NCBI RefSeq assembly: GCF_005239225.2
Contig: NC_133297.1
Coordinates: 1 to 64,000, forward strand
DNA: 64,000 nt
Direction: 5' to 3'
Source: Populus alba
Lineage: Eukaryota > Streptophyta > Magnoliopsida > Malpighiales > Salicaceae
How positions within the stretch are numbered: position 1 is the first letter of the stretch; each line of letters starts with the position of its first letter. The notes beneath the pieces are model-generated. The model saw nothing but the letters and a program-made list of their open reading frames with translations, made no database searches and was not told where the DNA came from. A program made the position numbers and the translations under genes. This document shows, in pieces, positions 32,167 to 49,154 of this stretch.

Positions 32167-32965
32167 TGTTTCCCGTTTCAGTTTTGTGAATTTGATGCCA
32201 GAAATTTCAAATCTGTGCACCTGCAATCTATAGCTTACACTAATATATTTATGATTGTGTTATTTACAGAACCAGTTGGAGAAAAATCATTTCACTAATG
32301 AAAGAATATATTCTAGTCCCTTAAATTTTGGCATAGTTTCACTTTGGATTATATTGTTTTGGTTTCATCAAATTGTGATCTTAAAATTCGTGAAAAAAAT
32401 TCAAATTTGACGCTGAAAAAGTTAAGCAACTAAGAAAGTATAAATAATCTTGTAGTTAAATTCTATATCAACTTATAATTATTTATAATAATTTATTTAT
32501 TCTTTTTAGTTTTCATTAAATAAAATAAGTTCTCACTGAAAACTAAACTAGAATAATTTTACTTATAATGATTTTAGGCTTAATCCTTGTAAATAATTAT
32601 GGAGTTAATATAGAATCCAACTAACAATCAAAAGTAAAAATAAAAAAAAAAAAATTAAGAAAAAACAATTTTTCAAAGAGGCTCTTGCATCATCAATATT
32701 TATAACGTGTATATAATTTTTCTACAAATTAAGGGTCAATGAAAAACATTAAGAGAAGAGGTACTGAATTGTGACTGTTTCTTGATTTTAGGGTCTACGA
32801 GATTACTTGAATAAAGAAAATAATCCTTGATTTACGTGTATTGTATTCCTCTTATCTGGCTCAGGCTGTGCCTGAGGAAGTGGATTGCCTAGAGAGAGAG
32901 AGATGATAAAATTACAGCTTGGTTTAAGGTTGTGAGCGGGATATGTGCGTTGAATGAGGCGCTAT

Positions 32966-32976
32966 GTGGGTCCCAC
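32966..32976. promoter_or_regulatory. Palindromic GTGGGTCCCAC (possible TCP site)
   Basis: The sequence contains GGTCCCAC, which fits the TCP class I consensus GGNCCCAC. It lies about 800 bases upstream of the THFS start and 105 bases from the tRNA gene. Function is inferred from the motif alone. Confidence 0.3.
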
Positions 32977-33080
32977 ATAAGGTGGGATTGGCTCTTGATT
33001 GGAGCAGTGAGGGAAAGTGCCGTGAGTTTAGAACAGTGTGAATTTAGCGGTTTTCAAGAAAAGGGAAAAAATTAAAAGAA

Positions 33081-33153
33081 TGGAGATGCGGGGTATCGAT
33101 CCCCGTACCTCTCGCATGCTAAGCGAGCGCTCTACCATCTGAGCTACATCCCC
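33081..33153 (-). tRNA. trnA-AGC: tRNA-Ala (anticodon AGC)
   Basis: The reverse complement starts GGGGATGTAGCTCAGATGG and folds as a cloverleaf with anticodon loop TTAGCAT. The acceptor stem pairs GGGGAUG with CAUCUCC and contains the G3-U70 wobble that identifies alanine tRNA; A73 is the discriminator. A and B boxes are intact, there is no intron, a CAA motif lies just upstream, and runs of T for Pol III termination follow. Confidence 0.97.
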
Positions 33154-35005
33154 ATTGGTGACCCTGCCTTGAAATATTACTAATTATCTCTAATACACAA
33201 CATTGATTTTAGGTAGACATTATTCAAATATTATTGTATTTAAAAAGTGTTTTACATGAAAAATAAGAATATTTATATATCTATATATAAATCATATTTC
33301 TCACATCATCAACTTACAACATATATAGAAAACATTGTAAAGCAGTTTGAACAAGCATAATCAAATATTTGAGCATTAATAAAGAAAAAATAAGGGAAAA
33401 TTAAAATTTGATGCATTTAGAGTCTGATTTGTGTACTTATAAAAAATGTTTTTTTTTTTTTTTTACTTTTGAGTCATAATTTAAAATATGTTCTCATAAG
33501 ACAAAAATATGTTAAAATGACTTCAAGTTAGAAAATATTGTTTATTAAAAATTATTCAAATCAATTTTGTTTTTTTTAAAAAAAAAAAAATAGATGTAGT
33601 GCAAGTTAGAATTCATGAGTTAAAAGCTTTAAATTTTGATTAAATTAAGATTTTGAACTCAATTTTGTTCAAGCCTTGATTCAAATAAAAAAAAACTAAT
33701 TATTTCTAACCAAATATATTTATGATTTTTTTTTTAAATCTACTTTTTTAAATCTCTTGAAAAAATCTCACTATAATTTATAACTTTTTAAAATTTATTT
33801 TTAAACAAAAATCATAAAATCTACCACTACATTAAATACACTTTAAAAAGAAATTATTATTAAAATTGATAAAATTATTACATAAACTTTTATGGTCTCA
33901 AGATAATCATCTTTATGCATGGTAGTTGAATGTATATATTTACATAAGAATTTAATTTGTTCTAATTTAAAAAAAAAAACTATCTCAATTTAAACTTTAA
34001 GTTATTAAATAAAGTCCTACAAAATATAATTTGTATTATTTTTTACAAAATTCTCTCCATAAAACTTTTTTGAATTAAAACTTGACCATGTTTATTATTA
34101 TTTTATATTTAATTATATTAAATAAAAATAAAAATAATAAATATTTAAATTTATGATTACTTCGTTAATAAAAAAAAACTGAAGATTTAATGTTACTAAA
34201 TTATCACTCTCAATAAGCTCATTAATCAAAGTTTTAAAAATATAATTTTTATTAATGGAGCTTTGACATGTCTAGCATTCCCGTATTGTAAGTGCTAGAT
34301 TTCTCGTTCACATGTGTAATAATCTAGATTATCAAGTTAGGAGTGACAGGACTTCAATTTCTTGAAGCAAGGGACAGATAACACGACTTCTTGGGTCATG
34401 AGTTTGATGAAGTACTCATCTATCATGTGATAAATGAAAAAACAAGCGTCATTTTGATAGAAGACAAAGTCAAACTAAAATTTGGAGATTTTTTTTAAAA
34501 ATAATAATAAAACATGTTGAAAAAAAAAATTAGAAGCAAAAAAAATTGAAAAAATAACATATTTTTGTTGGAAATTTTATTAGTTACTCCAATTTTTTGT
34601 AGCGCAACACTTGCAATAATATAATCAAATTACGCTAGAGAGCAGTGCAACCTTTGAAATTTTTTAAATTTTAAAAGATTATAGTTTAAAAAAAATAATT
34701 GAAAAACATATAGAGCAATATAAAATTAATACAAAATTACTTCTATTTTTTTTTATTAGTCTACATTGATAGGTTTTGCTCAGCTAACAGTCAAGCCAGA
34801 GTGTGGGGTTAGGTGCACCTCTTGCTTGCTTGATGTAACTTTACTACAGGAGGACAGTTCCTTGTGGTTAAGGTTTTAATCATGTACGGCAAGAACATGA
34901 ATCTTTGAAGCTAGCAGGAGTTTGTAAAGGGATTTTTCTGCATGTCACATAATATCTACCTTGCTATACTCCAAGTTCAAGGAAGATTCAGGCTGCTGCT
35001 ACTCG
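33154..35005. other. AT-rich intergenic DNA upstream of the kinase gene
   Basis: Long A/T runs and no gene. The last 150-200 bases are probably the promoter and leader of the kinase gene. Confidence 0.5.
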
Positions 35006-39086
<4,081 letters not shown>

Positions 39087-39417
39087 ATTAGTTGACAAGA
39101 ACAAGGGCCCCAGCAAAAATCATTAGTTCACAAGTCCTGTAAATTTCTGAAATTATTCATTTATTTACAAGCCACTGGCAGGCTGGTTAATCTCTGTTAT
39201 TGTATACAGCAATATGTTAATTCAATCAAAAAAAGAAATCCCATCATCATAGCATAGCTAATAACAGAGAAATTTTCTAGTAGAAACATAAATAAATTAC
39301 AGTGCTACTTTTAGCTAAGCACTGAATTAAGATCCATAATCATCAAAGATAGAATCTTGGGGGGTGGATGATTTTGAACCGCTTCATAATGGTGATGGGT
39401 CACCGCTGCCTAGTGGG

Positions 39418-39636
39418 ATGTCAGAAAGAGCATCCAAGAAACTGCGAATGCTAAGAGAACGAGCAGGTTTGAAGCTGAATGATCTTGTCTTGTTCTTGGA
39501 GGAGACATTAGATGACTTTGAAAGTATTAGATACACCAAAACTTGTACAAGCACACACATGGCCAACTTGATCAAGAAATCAGCTAATGATGCCTCCTCC
39601 ACCTCCATTTCTCAAGTTACAGAATATCCATTGTAG
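39418..39636 (+). CDS. Small ORF of unknown function downstream of the kinase
   Basis: The frame has 72 codons from ATG (MSERASKKLRMLRERAGLK...), open further upstream to at least 39364. The composition looks coding: charged helix, then LNDLVLFLEETLDDFESI. It may be the last exon of a transcript whose other exons I cannot see, or a relic. I do not recognise the family. Confidence 0.3.
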   Translation: MSERASKKLRMLRERAGLKLNDLVLFLEETLDDFESIRYTKTCTSTHMANLIKKSANDASSTSISQVTEYPL

Positions 39637-42600
39637 TCTTGTGATATGTGTTATCAGTCTGTGTACGTGTGACAATATTTGATTTTATTTGATCGAGTAT
39701 CAAGGATATAAAAATTTTAAAAAATAAAAATAGTATCTTTTTATCGAGTTAATACTTGTTTTATATCTCCTTAAGAGTGAGTATATAAAAATTTAAAAAG
39801 ATAAAAATAGTATTTTTTTTAATTGAGTTAATATTTGTTTTATATCTCCTTGAGAGTGTTTTTCGTATAATTTTGTTCAGAAAAATCTTGAAATTAGATT
39901 ACATTTGAGGACGTTAATTCAAGCTTATACATATAATTTCTTAAACATACGAGCAAGTAAATTATAAATTAATTCTTTTAATTTAAATATTTAGTTTTAA
40001 AAACTAATTAATTAGTTTTTTTATCAGTGTTGTTTATGTTTAATTTAATTACATGTTATTTTAAAAAATATGTTATTTTCTCATCAATTATTTCATATAA
40101 TCTGATATCTTTTTTTTCAATCTTTTCTCCAAAAACACAAAATCATGTGCCCAATGCCTTTCCTTCTCATCATGGTAATAACACGAAGATCTCTCCAGGC
40201 AAGAACCCTCCTCCTAAAACGAAAAATGCACCTCCCTGGGCTGACGGTGACCGTGGCCAGTTGGACCTTCCTCCCTGAAACTTTTGACTTTTTAGCTGAA
40301 AACAAGAAAGGAAAAGACAAGTAAATCTGGCTTGATGTGATAACACCAAAAACATCGGCTTATACGAGAAGGACTTTTTTGTATTTATAATACGGATTTC
40401 TTTTCCCCTTGTAATTTGGCTTAAATCTCTTCGAAGGCAGAAAAAGGAAGGAAATCTTTTCCTATTTACTTTCATTGTTTTGTGATTTTTTTATATAAAA
40501 AATATATTTTTCTCAACTTTTCTCTGAGCCCATAAGTAGTGTATAGTAAGTGGACAAGACAGATATGCTTTCAAGAACTTGTATTTCTTTGCAATTCATT
40601 GTCGATGCAGTGGTGGGACTGGATAGATGGCCGCGTTATGTCGGGAGTTAGGCTCAACTTCTTTTTACACTAAAAAAATATATATTAAAACGATCTTAAT
40701 CTATTAACTAAAATACGGTCTCTAGTATGAGATCGAAAAAAACTTAAGTTAGTTCTTTTTTTTTTTTTTTAATTTGTCAAATGAGGTTTCTAGCCTAGTA
40801 TTTCTAAATAACTAGGGATGATGTGCTATGCTATTCGCAATATACATACCAAATCAAACCACATCAACTCTAATTTTTTAAAAAAACTCAATACTAACTA
40901 AATCTGTTAAGTCCTGAATTATCCCTATTTGATTTTCACATAGTTTAATAAATATGAATAATATATAGCATAATAATAATAATAATAATAATAATCTCTG
41001 ATATTCCTAGCTTGGCCTCTCCATGTTAGAGAACTCATAGAATCGCACCAAGGGGAAATTAAACTAGCAATCAACCACTCAACAACAAAATCTCCTTTCA
41101 ATTTGCTTTGGATTCCTTGGATTTTCATCACAAACTTTTATTGCCTCCATAATCACAAAGCCACTAGCCAGGTAGCCAGCAGCCATACATGAATCCAAGA
41201 AAGTTGATTTTAATGTCAAAAGCCCAATCAACCTTCTTTTTTTTTTCTTCTCCCTTGACCTTCAACCCACAAAGCAATAAATGTTTAATAACCCAATAAA
41301 ATTACCTCAATCCCACCATACATAATTGCCACCACCTTTTTTTCAAACCTTTAACGGTCGGAAAAAAAAACAAAACCATTGCGTGAAGGAAATGTCACCC
41401 TCGCATTGGGAAATCCAAAGTCGAAGAGAAAATGGGCCAGCACAATATGTCACTATTTAGAGACAAGACAGACCCCATTAATAAATAAGTATCAGACAAC
41501 CAAAAATAATCTAAATTAATGTCTTTACATGCAAAGCTGTACACTTGCTTCTATCACTAGACATACCTGTCGCCGAGTGAATGAAGGAAATACATGATAT
41601 ATCCTTTATAGCTTCTTCTGTTTTTTCTTATAAAATATCATAATATTTTCTTTAATATATGGTTTATTTTGTGTCATTTTCTCGTAACATTTAAAAAAAT
41701 ATTAAATACTTTATGTTGTTTTATTTTATATCATTTTGAATGAATCCTTAACTTTACGAGAATCATGAATGATTAATTTTTCTCAATTTTATTTATATGC
41801 ATATTTCAGAAAATATATATTTTTTCTTTATAAAAAAATTCATAACCCTTTTACTGTTAATATTTTTATTTTATGATTAAGATATTCTTAAATTATTTTA
41901 TTAATTGAAATCATTTATTTTTTCCAAGTAGCTTTGACTCTTGGATGTATCGTGGTTTGCTTCTGATAAATTTTTAGGACACGCAATTTCCGGGCCCTAT
42001 AATCCCGCTCACTGTGACACATCACTAGTTTCTTTGTTACATATCTTTTTTAATTTCTTTCTCGGTGTCAAATGTTCTGCAATTATTGGAAGCTTAAAGT
42101 GGATTGAATATTCAAGATTTTACATTTTGGACCTGGTGTCTTATCAGAGCTGCCACCAATTTTTGGCCAGTTTGCACTGCCTGTTCTCTTTTTTCATGTC
42201 TTCGTTGATTGTTTAACAAGTTTATAAGCTCAAATTCTCACCAGGGTGTTGCAGTTCTTGGTTAGATTTTGTTCCATCTGCTACTTTTTTACTGTTATCT
42301 TGCTCATTACTGTTGGTTTCTCGAGTTCTTTCATATACATGTGTTGATTGCTTGGTTTATTCAGGTTTATGATTGATAATGTATATCTTGGTTTGAATAC
42401 ATGAACTTGTTTTGACTTGGATTGAGAGCTGAATTGCTTGTTGGTAGTTCGTTCATAGTTTTCATCTGGGTAGTCTTTGTTCTCCTGGAATTTGCTTGAA
42501 AATGTACAGTTAACACCATGTTGGAATGTTAGATTTGCTGGAAACTCTGCCATTTCTCCCTTCCATTTTGAGATCGAGTAGTTGAATGCTACAATGGTAT

Positions 42601-43012
42601 TGCAGCTGTTCTTTTGTTTAAGCTATCATCAAACAATTGTATCATGTGAAGTGAGACTGAGACTGGTGTGCAAGTTGCAGGAGCAATTTAACAATTTTGT
42701 ACCCGAACCTCGCCTTTGCTAGTTGAAGATTCATTGTTTTTTGTTCATACAAGAGGAAACATGATACTGTGTTTTCAGGCCTTTTGCTGTTTTTCTTGAT
42801 TTTCAGTCCTTGCTGCAAATCCAAGTTATTGTCTAATCTCCCAAGGAGGCAGATTAATTAGCATAGAATCCCTGAAAATAGTAACTTGCAGAAAGTTGAT
42901 TTTGTGTTAATTATGTTTATCAGGATAGACAATTGAGGGGAGATAAAATTGTGTTCTTCATTTAGATAGAGAGACAGTTTTACTAGCATTGACGATCGAG
43001 GGGAATAATACA
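39637..43012. other. Intergenic DNA and leader of the SINAT gene
   Basis: No gene is recognised. A (TAA)n microsatellite lies at 40971-40996. The stretch from about 42000 to 43012 is less AT-rich and is probably the long 5' UTR and promoter of the SINAT gene, possibly with a leader intron. Confidence 0.5.
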
Positions 43013-44451
43013 ATGGCCCCAGGAGGCATCATCAACAAGGAAGAGATCGAGTCACGCATTGCGTTCTTGGATCATGATACGGGCCATCCGGCGAGTTCTA
43101 ATGCTGAGTTAAGAGGCTCCCCTTTTAGAAAAGCTGCAACACCTTCCACTGGGAATCCTGGAAAACAATCAACTAGTAACATGCAAGACCTTCTTGATTG
43201 TCCTGTTTGCTTCACCATAATGTATCCTCCAATTTTCCAGGTATGCTCCTGTCAAAATATTATGCCATTTGATCATCAGCATTGCACTTAAAACACCAGA
43301 AAATTTCCAATTTAATATTATTATAACGACAAATTTACTAATTTCCTTGCATGTCAGTGTCCAAATGGCCACACTCTATGTTCACACTGCAGGACCAGAG
43401 TAAAGAACTCTTGCCCAATCTGCCGAGGAGAACTAGGAAATATAAGGTGCTTGGCTCTGGAGAAAATTGCTGACTCAATAGAACTCCCCTGCAAATACCA
43501 AAGTATGGGATGTTGTGACATATTTCCCTACTACAGCAAGCCAAAACACGAAAAGAACTGCAAATATCGCCCATACAACTGCCCTTATGCTGGAGCTGAA
43601 TGTTCTGTCACCGGCGACATCCCGCTCCTTGTCAAGCATCTCAGAAACGAACACAAAGTTGACATGCATGATGGATGCACCTTCAATCACAGATATGTCA
43701 AGTCTGATCCCCGAGAAATCGACAATGCCACATGGATGTTAACTGTAAGATATCTCTAATATTAATACAATCTGATTCTCCTATGTGATTGATCTTTTGA
43801 AATTACAAACGATGAGACTAGCCTGAATGATGAGACTAACAAGTTAAAACTCCGAAAACTTTCTATGACTGCAGCAATTCCTTCCCGTTTCATCTTTTGT
43901 TTCTCCAGTAAACTCATTTTCAAATAACTATTTTTTGTAATTAAACCATAAGATTATGTGCAAAGTTATCAGGAACGATGCTACTGAATGGCATTGTCTG
44001 CCATTTTTCATCTCCCAGCATGCTTAGGTAAAACCATTTGGTAGAGCAATAGACGTTAAACATCTTCGTAGTCTGCCCTGTCTGAACTGCACTTTGATCT
44101 GTAAATCCTAATGTTCACTTTCTCCGACAGGTTTTCAATTGTTTCGGCCGACAGTTTTGCTTGCACTTTGAGACATTTCATCTAGGAATGTCACCTGTTT
44201 ACATGGCCTTCCTGAGATTCATGGGTACAGAAGATGAGGCAAGAGAATTTAGTTACAGTCTTGAAGTAGGTGGAAATGGTAGAAAGCTTACATGGCAAGG
44301 AGTTCCGAGAAGCATCCGGGATAGCCATCAGAAAGTTCGAGACAGCCAAGATGGACTGATCATTCAGAGAAACTTGGCACTTTTCTTTTCTGGAGGGGAA
44401 CGGCAGGAGTTAAAACTGAAAGTTTCTGGACGGATATGGAAAGAACAGTGA
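43013..44451 (+). CDS. SINAT: SINA-type RING E3 ubiquitin ligase (SINAT)
   Basis: Three exons (43013-43240, 43358-43744, 44131-44451) give 311 residues, normal for SINATs. The C3HC4 RING is formed by C63, C66, C77, H81, C84, C87, C95 and C98, with an intron exactly before C77. The SIAH-type zinc finger and TRAF-like substrate domain follow (CPYAGAECSVTGDIPLLVKH, FNHRYVK, FGRQFCLHFETFHLGM, GLIIQRNLALFFSGG). Family members ubiquitinate proteins in light, brassinosteroid and autophagy signalling. The N-terminus MAPGG...KEE...ES is most like Arabidopsis SINAT1/2. The ATG at 43013 is chosen on that match. Confidence 0.95.
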
Positions 44452-45180
44452 GATATAACATAGAAACTTAATGTGCTCGGAAAATAAATGGAAGATAGGA
44501 AATTTATATGCACTGTAAATAAGTAGCATAAGTTGCTTACAATTTTAAGAGAATTAAATTCGTCTATATGACAGGTTCAAGTGGGCAGCTATCTTTTTAG
44601 ATTGATTTTACGTTAGTTTTTCTACTTTGGGGTGGTGTGGAAATTGTTTGAGGATAGGCGATTACAGTAAAAACTAGAAATTCTAATAATATCGAATAAA
44701 AAAATAAACTATGAAGAATACTTTTTTTTTGGATTTAAACAAATATCATAAAATGAAAATGAAAAATATATATATTTTCTAAAAAAATCTCATGCGTTAG
44801 TTTTCTCGAGTGGGGAGGAATTAATAATTGAGTTCAATTTTTAGTTAAAAATTATTTTTCATTGATAATATTTTTTTTGTGTGATTTCATCATGGTTTCC
44901 TGATCTTTTGTTGCATGTCATTTCACCATGGATTTCTAACACAATATTTTTTTTTTTTTTGGATTGACCAATAGTAAATCTTTAACATAACATATTTGTG
45001 TCCAAGATTTCGTATAACAACAAGAAACAAAATATTAGTTCCTGAACTTCTTTTTTTTTCCCTGGAGGGAACCCTTACATTCCTTCTTACACAAGCACAT
45101 TATGTTATGCAAGCTTTTTTTTGTAATCATGGTTGTTCTTTGGCACAAGGCATAGCAAAATAACCATAAAAAATTGTTGG
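44452..45180. other. Intergenic DNA after SINAT
   Basis: 3' UTR for roughly the first 100 bases, then AT-rich sequence without a gene. Confidence 0.5.
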
Positions 45181-45188
45181 GGTTTGAT

Positions 45189-46464
45189 CAGTAGCGGAGC
45201 CAGAATTTTTAAGACCAGGGGGCAAATTAATAAGAAATATTATATGACTTTTTAATATAACTTTTCTTCGAAGTTGATTGAGTTACATAACTTAAAATTT
45301 TAAATGATTTTTTATCCTTAAGGTATTTACGCTTGAAATACTTGTCTAGTGATATGTTAATTTTATTTATGAATCTGCTGGGTTTTTTTTATTATTATTA
45401 GTGTCTACATAATAATTAACACAACTACACAATAATTCGTTGTTAAACAATAGTCAGTTGAGTTATTCAATAATTCTAGATCTTTCATATGAAATTCATA
45501 GCAAAATACACATCAATTCATCAAAACTTATTTCAATTCATATCTATATGCATATAATAAGTATGTTGATTAAATTATACTTAATCATTTCTAGACATTT
45601 AAATTATTTATAAACACACACGAAAGTTATATGAACTCACCAAGTCAAATATATGAAACAAGTTTTAATACTATATTCTAGTTTCAAATAAGAGAAAATG
45701 CTGAGAGAGAGAAATTATAGCTTATAGAATTTAAACTTGTGCCTCTCCTAACTCCAAGCATCTCATTAACAATTAATTACAAACAAATATGTAATATAAA
45801 ATGACAATCAATATATGTACATTGTAAATTAAGAGACTTCAATTAATAATTAATCCATGATTATAATGAATTAAGAGATCTCGGTTAAATAATTTCAATA
45901 ATATACTCTATCAATACACTGAGATGTTAAAAATAATGGTTTTGTATGAATATTAATTTATTCATTTATAATAAAAAAGGAAATATTTAATTAATTAAAT
46001 TAGTAAATTCAAACATTTATTTTGAATACATTCATATCAAAACCCTTAAATTATTATAAACCCTAATGTTTTTAATGACTAATTATAAAAGAATATAACT
46101 AAAATTAGATAATGAAATAAATTAAAAAAAAAAGAAGAAGAAGAAATTTACCTCATAAAGCAAAAAAAAGAAGATAAATTTGCATGGAAGTGAGAGAGGC
46201 ATTCAATAACAGATCAAAATATAAAGAAGCTCTATGTTAATTAGTGAAAGAAAAAAACAATTTGAGTGAATGAGCTGTACATAAAAATTTTGCGTCAATG
46301 AGTTGTACATATATATTATATTAAAATATAATTCAACTATAACTTTCCATTTTTTTTTACTTTTTCATATATCAAACTCTATCAACCTATTATATTAATT
46401 TCCTAATATTAAAAAAATTAAGGGGGCAATTGCCCCCTTTTATCCCTACATGGCTCCACCACTG
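45189..46464. mobile_element. Non-autonomous hAT element, 1276 bp
   Basis: The ends are inverted repeats: CAGTAGCGGAGCCA at left and TGGCTCCACCACTG at right, followed inwards by GGGGGCAA and TTGCCCCC. The perfect 8-bp target duplication GGTTTGAT lies at 45181-45188 and 46465-46472, the hallmark of hAT transposition. The interior is AT-rich with no transposase frame, so it must have moved with enzyme from elsewhere. The exact flanking duplication suggests moderate age. Confidence 0.92.
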
Positions 46465-46472
46465 GGTTTGAT

Positions 46473-47840
46473 AACAATAAATGCAAACGTGGGCAAAAAA
46501 TAAAAGGGTTTGTTACATGTCAAAACCATCAACGGATCAAAAAAAAACACCATAAGTATGAAAGATACAATCAAAATATTTAGTTTTTATTCATTTTTAT
46601 CTCTACACTTTCTATAGAAAAAACTAGAAAACCCTAATAATACTGAATAAAAAAATACTCCCTTTAAATATAATTTTTTTAAAAGCATCATAATAAATAA
46701 TAAAAAAATAAAAATTATAAAATTAACTAAAAAAAATATATTTTTTTTTAAAAAGCTCTTACATCAATCTTCTAGAACTAAAGAACCGATCGTTGATTTC
46801 AATCTTCAATAAAAACTATTCATTATTAAGAATATATTTTTTATTTAAGAGTCACCTCTATCATAAATTTTTAATATTTTTATGCCGGTCATTCTATTAT
46901 ATTATAAACCTATAATATAATATCTTTGTGTAAAACACCTCATCATAAAATCTCTACCGCAATATATTTATGTGCCCGTCTCATTATAGGTTTCAATAAT
47001 ACAAGATATTTATATGAGTTGTCCCATCAAGAGTTCCTCTTAGACAACATCTTCTGGGTTATTATATCATAAATTTCACTGCCAAGATTTCAAATGACTG
47101 CAACTAATGGAAATGAAAACAATACAATAGTTTTCAGAAGTCTTTTTTTCCGATGAAAACCTTCTTATCTTCTCCTGTATAAATTCATGGTGTTCTGCAA
47201 TCTTTTTAAGTCATGATTATTTTATAGCATATAATAAAGCAAAATAACTATTAATGATCTTTTGAATTCGATACTAATTAACGTTCGATGAAAATGAAGG
47301 ATAAAGGGAATACAACCAAAATATTTAATTTTATACTCTGCAACATCAAACCCACAAATTGACATGGTATCTGGGTTATGGACTTCCTCGGCATTTGAGG
47401 CTCGGATTCGACATTCAATTGGGAATAGTTGACCTGTTTCGCTAGAACAACTCTCAAAAGTCAAAACCCAGCCCCGCCAGAACTTGGGTTGACTGGCCAC
47501 TGGATTCAATAAGTTTGATAAAATATAAACCTGGGATCGAAAGCAGCTTGAAGAAGTCTTGAATCCTCTAGCCTCTACAAGACAAGGGATTAAGACCAGA
47601 CTCGATCTTGTTACAATCTGTACCTATTTTACCAATCTGGAAAACATGAACAGACATTAATTCCCCCCTCAAAAATACAGTAAAAGGAATATTTTGGTTT
47701 TTTTACTTCAAATTTTAAAGTAAGCATCATGGAAGATTTATTTGTACATATACATTGAATTGATGTAAGGTTGTGCTCTTTAGATCATCTATGAAATATA
47801 TTCAACACTGATTTAATGTATCATCCAAGGACCTAGGATT
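46473..47840. repeat. Unassigned repeat-like sequence
   Basis: No gene. The part near 47340-47560 contains GGGTTGACTGGCC and CCTGGGATCGAAAGC, the style of old LTR sequence, but I cannot define ends. The minus-strand frame at 47222-47509 lies inside it and matches nothing I know. Confidence 0.3.
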
Positions 47841-48189
47841 ATTTGTTAGGGGTGGCCAAAAATAATATAACAATATATAATATTCATTTTAATTTATTAT
47901 ATATGAGTTGTGAAAAAAACCAGCATGATTTAGTTTTATTCAAATAACTTATTACAAATATATAATGTAAAAAGGTTTGGAGCAATATCAAATTAAGTCA
48001 AAGTAATGAAGTTAATTTCATCTTCATGATGTATCCATCACTTTAATGTTGTTGATCGTTATACCTATCAGATATAAATATACAAAGTATATAAGAAACA
48101 TTAGCTTAAAGCGAAGCATTATTTTATGTTTGATAAACTTTGAAATAAAGTAAAAAATAATAAAGAATGATTCTTACATATTATTTTAA

Positions 48190-48468
48190 TTATGTTCGTT
48201 GTTCTTTCATAGAATAGAAATCATCGATTATAATATAAATTGTGAATCTCTCAACAATATTTTTTTTTACTATATAGACAATCAAATAATTTGCAAGAAA
48301 ATCATCCTCCATCCGATTACGAAGTCTTGTTTCAACAATTTTCATCGCTGAGAAAGCTCGTTCAGCTGTCGAAAGAGTTAAAATAAACCGAATCAACCTG
48401 TCAACTAGTGGATAAATATTTTTCTTTTTTTTTTTCAAAAAAAAATCAATTTTTCTTATTTTGTTCAT
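48190..48468 (-). pseudogene. hAT transposase, C-terminal dimerisation part
   Basis: The frame encodes YPLVDRLIRFILTLSTAERA, then FSAMKIVETRLRNRMEDDFL and FYSMKEQRT, the conserved end of hAT (TTF-type, ZMYM1-like) transposases. A few residues usual between LTL and STAERAF are missing and nothing upstream is in frame, so it is a relic. Confidence 0.8.
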
Positions 48469-49104
48469 GGTTCAACATAAAATCAAAACATATATCGTGA
48501 GAAAAAATTGATAATTTTAATGGCTCTTCTAAAAACAAAACAAAAAAAATTTAAGTATAATCAAAACAAACCAATAAAATATGTCTAATTAATCAGAAAA
48601 AAAATCATTATCAAGAATTCAAAAAAAACAATTGTTAAAACTAGCCGATTTTAAAAACAAAGAGTAAAAAATAATAAAATTATATTAAAAAACCTCATTA
48701 AATTCTTAATAAACATCTAAAAAAATAAAAATATATTTTAAATTTAAGTTATTAATACCCAATTACCTTATTTTGTTTAATAAAAAATAAATAAATTAAT
48801 CGGTATCCTACTTCAAACTTTCTACAAAAAAATTTTATTTGTAATTTTGTTTTGATCGGGTGCGCTACAGAAATTTATCTTATGGCCAGAAGGAGAGAAA
48901 ATGCAGCAAAACCACATTGATAACTTTATATTTTTTATTCTTTCCACGTAGGCATATAGGTAGCATAAAATCGAGGCAAAGTTAAAGGAATTCAAAAGTA
49001 AAGCAGAAGATAACAAATATATTTACTGTATACAGGACCCATCTTATTAAATAATATGACAGCTCCTCACATTTAATTACCAAATATAATAAAAAAAATA
49101 TCTT

Positions 49105-49130
49105 GCAGGGGCCCGGGCCCGGGCCCCTGC
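49105..49130. repeat. Perfect 26-bp GC palindrome
   Basis: GCAGGGGCCC, GGGCCC and GGGCCCCTGC together read the same on both strands. It lies about 25 bases inside the right end of the decayed hAT element and stands out in AT-rich DNA. It may be a subterminal transposase site or hairpin. Confidence 0.85.
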
Positions 49131-49154
49131 TTGCCACCCCTCATTCTGCCCCTG

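Larger units (their letters stand above)
47845..49154 (-). mobile_element. Decayed hAT transposon
   Basis: Contains a transposase C-terminus on the minus strand and inverted AGGGGTGGC / GCCACCCCT motifs near both edges (about 47857 and 49133), followed at right by TCATTCTGCCCCTG, a hAT-like end. No clear target duplication is visible, so the edges are approximate. Confidence 0.6.
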
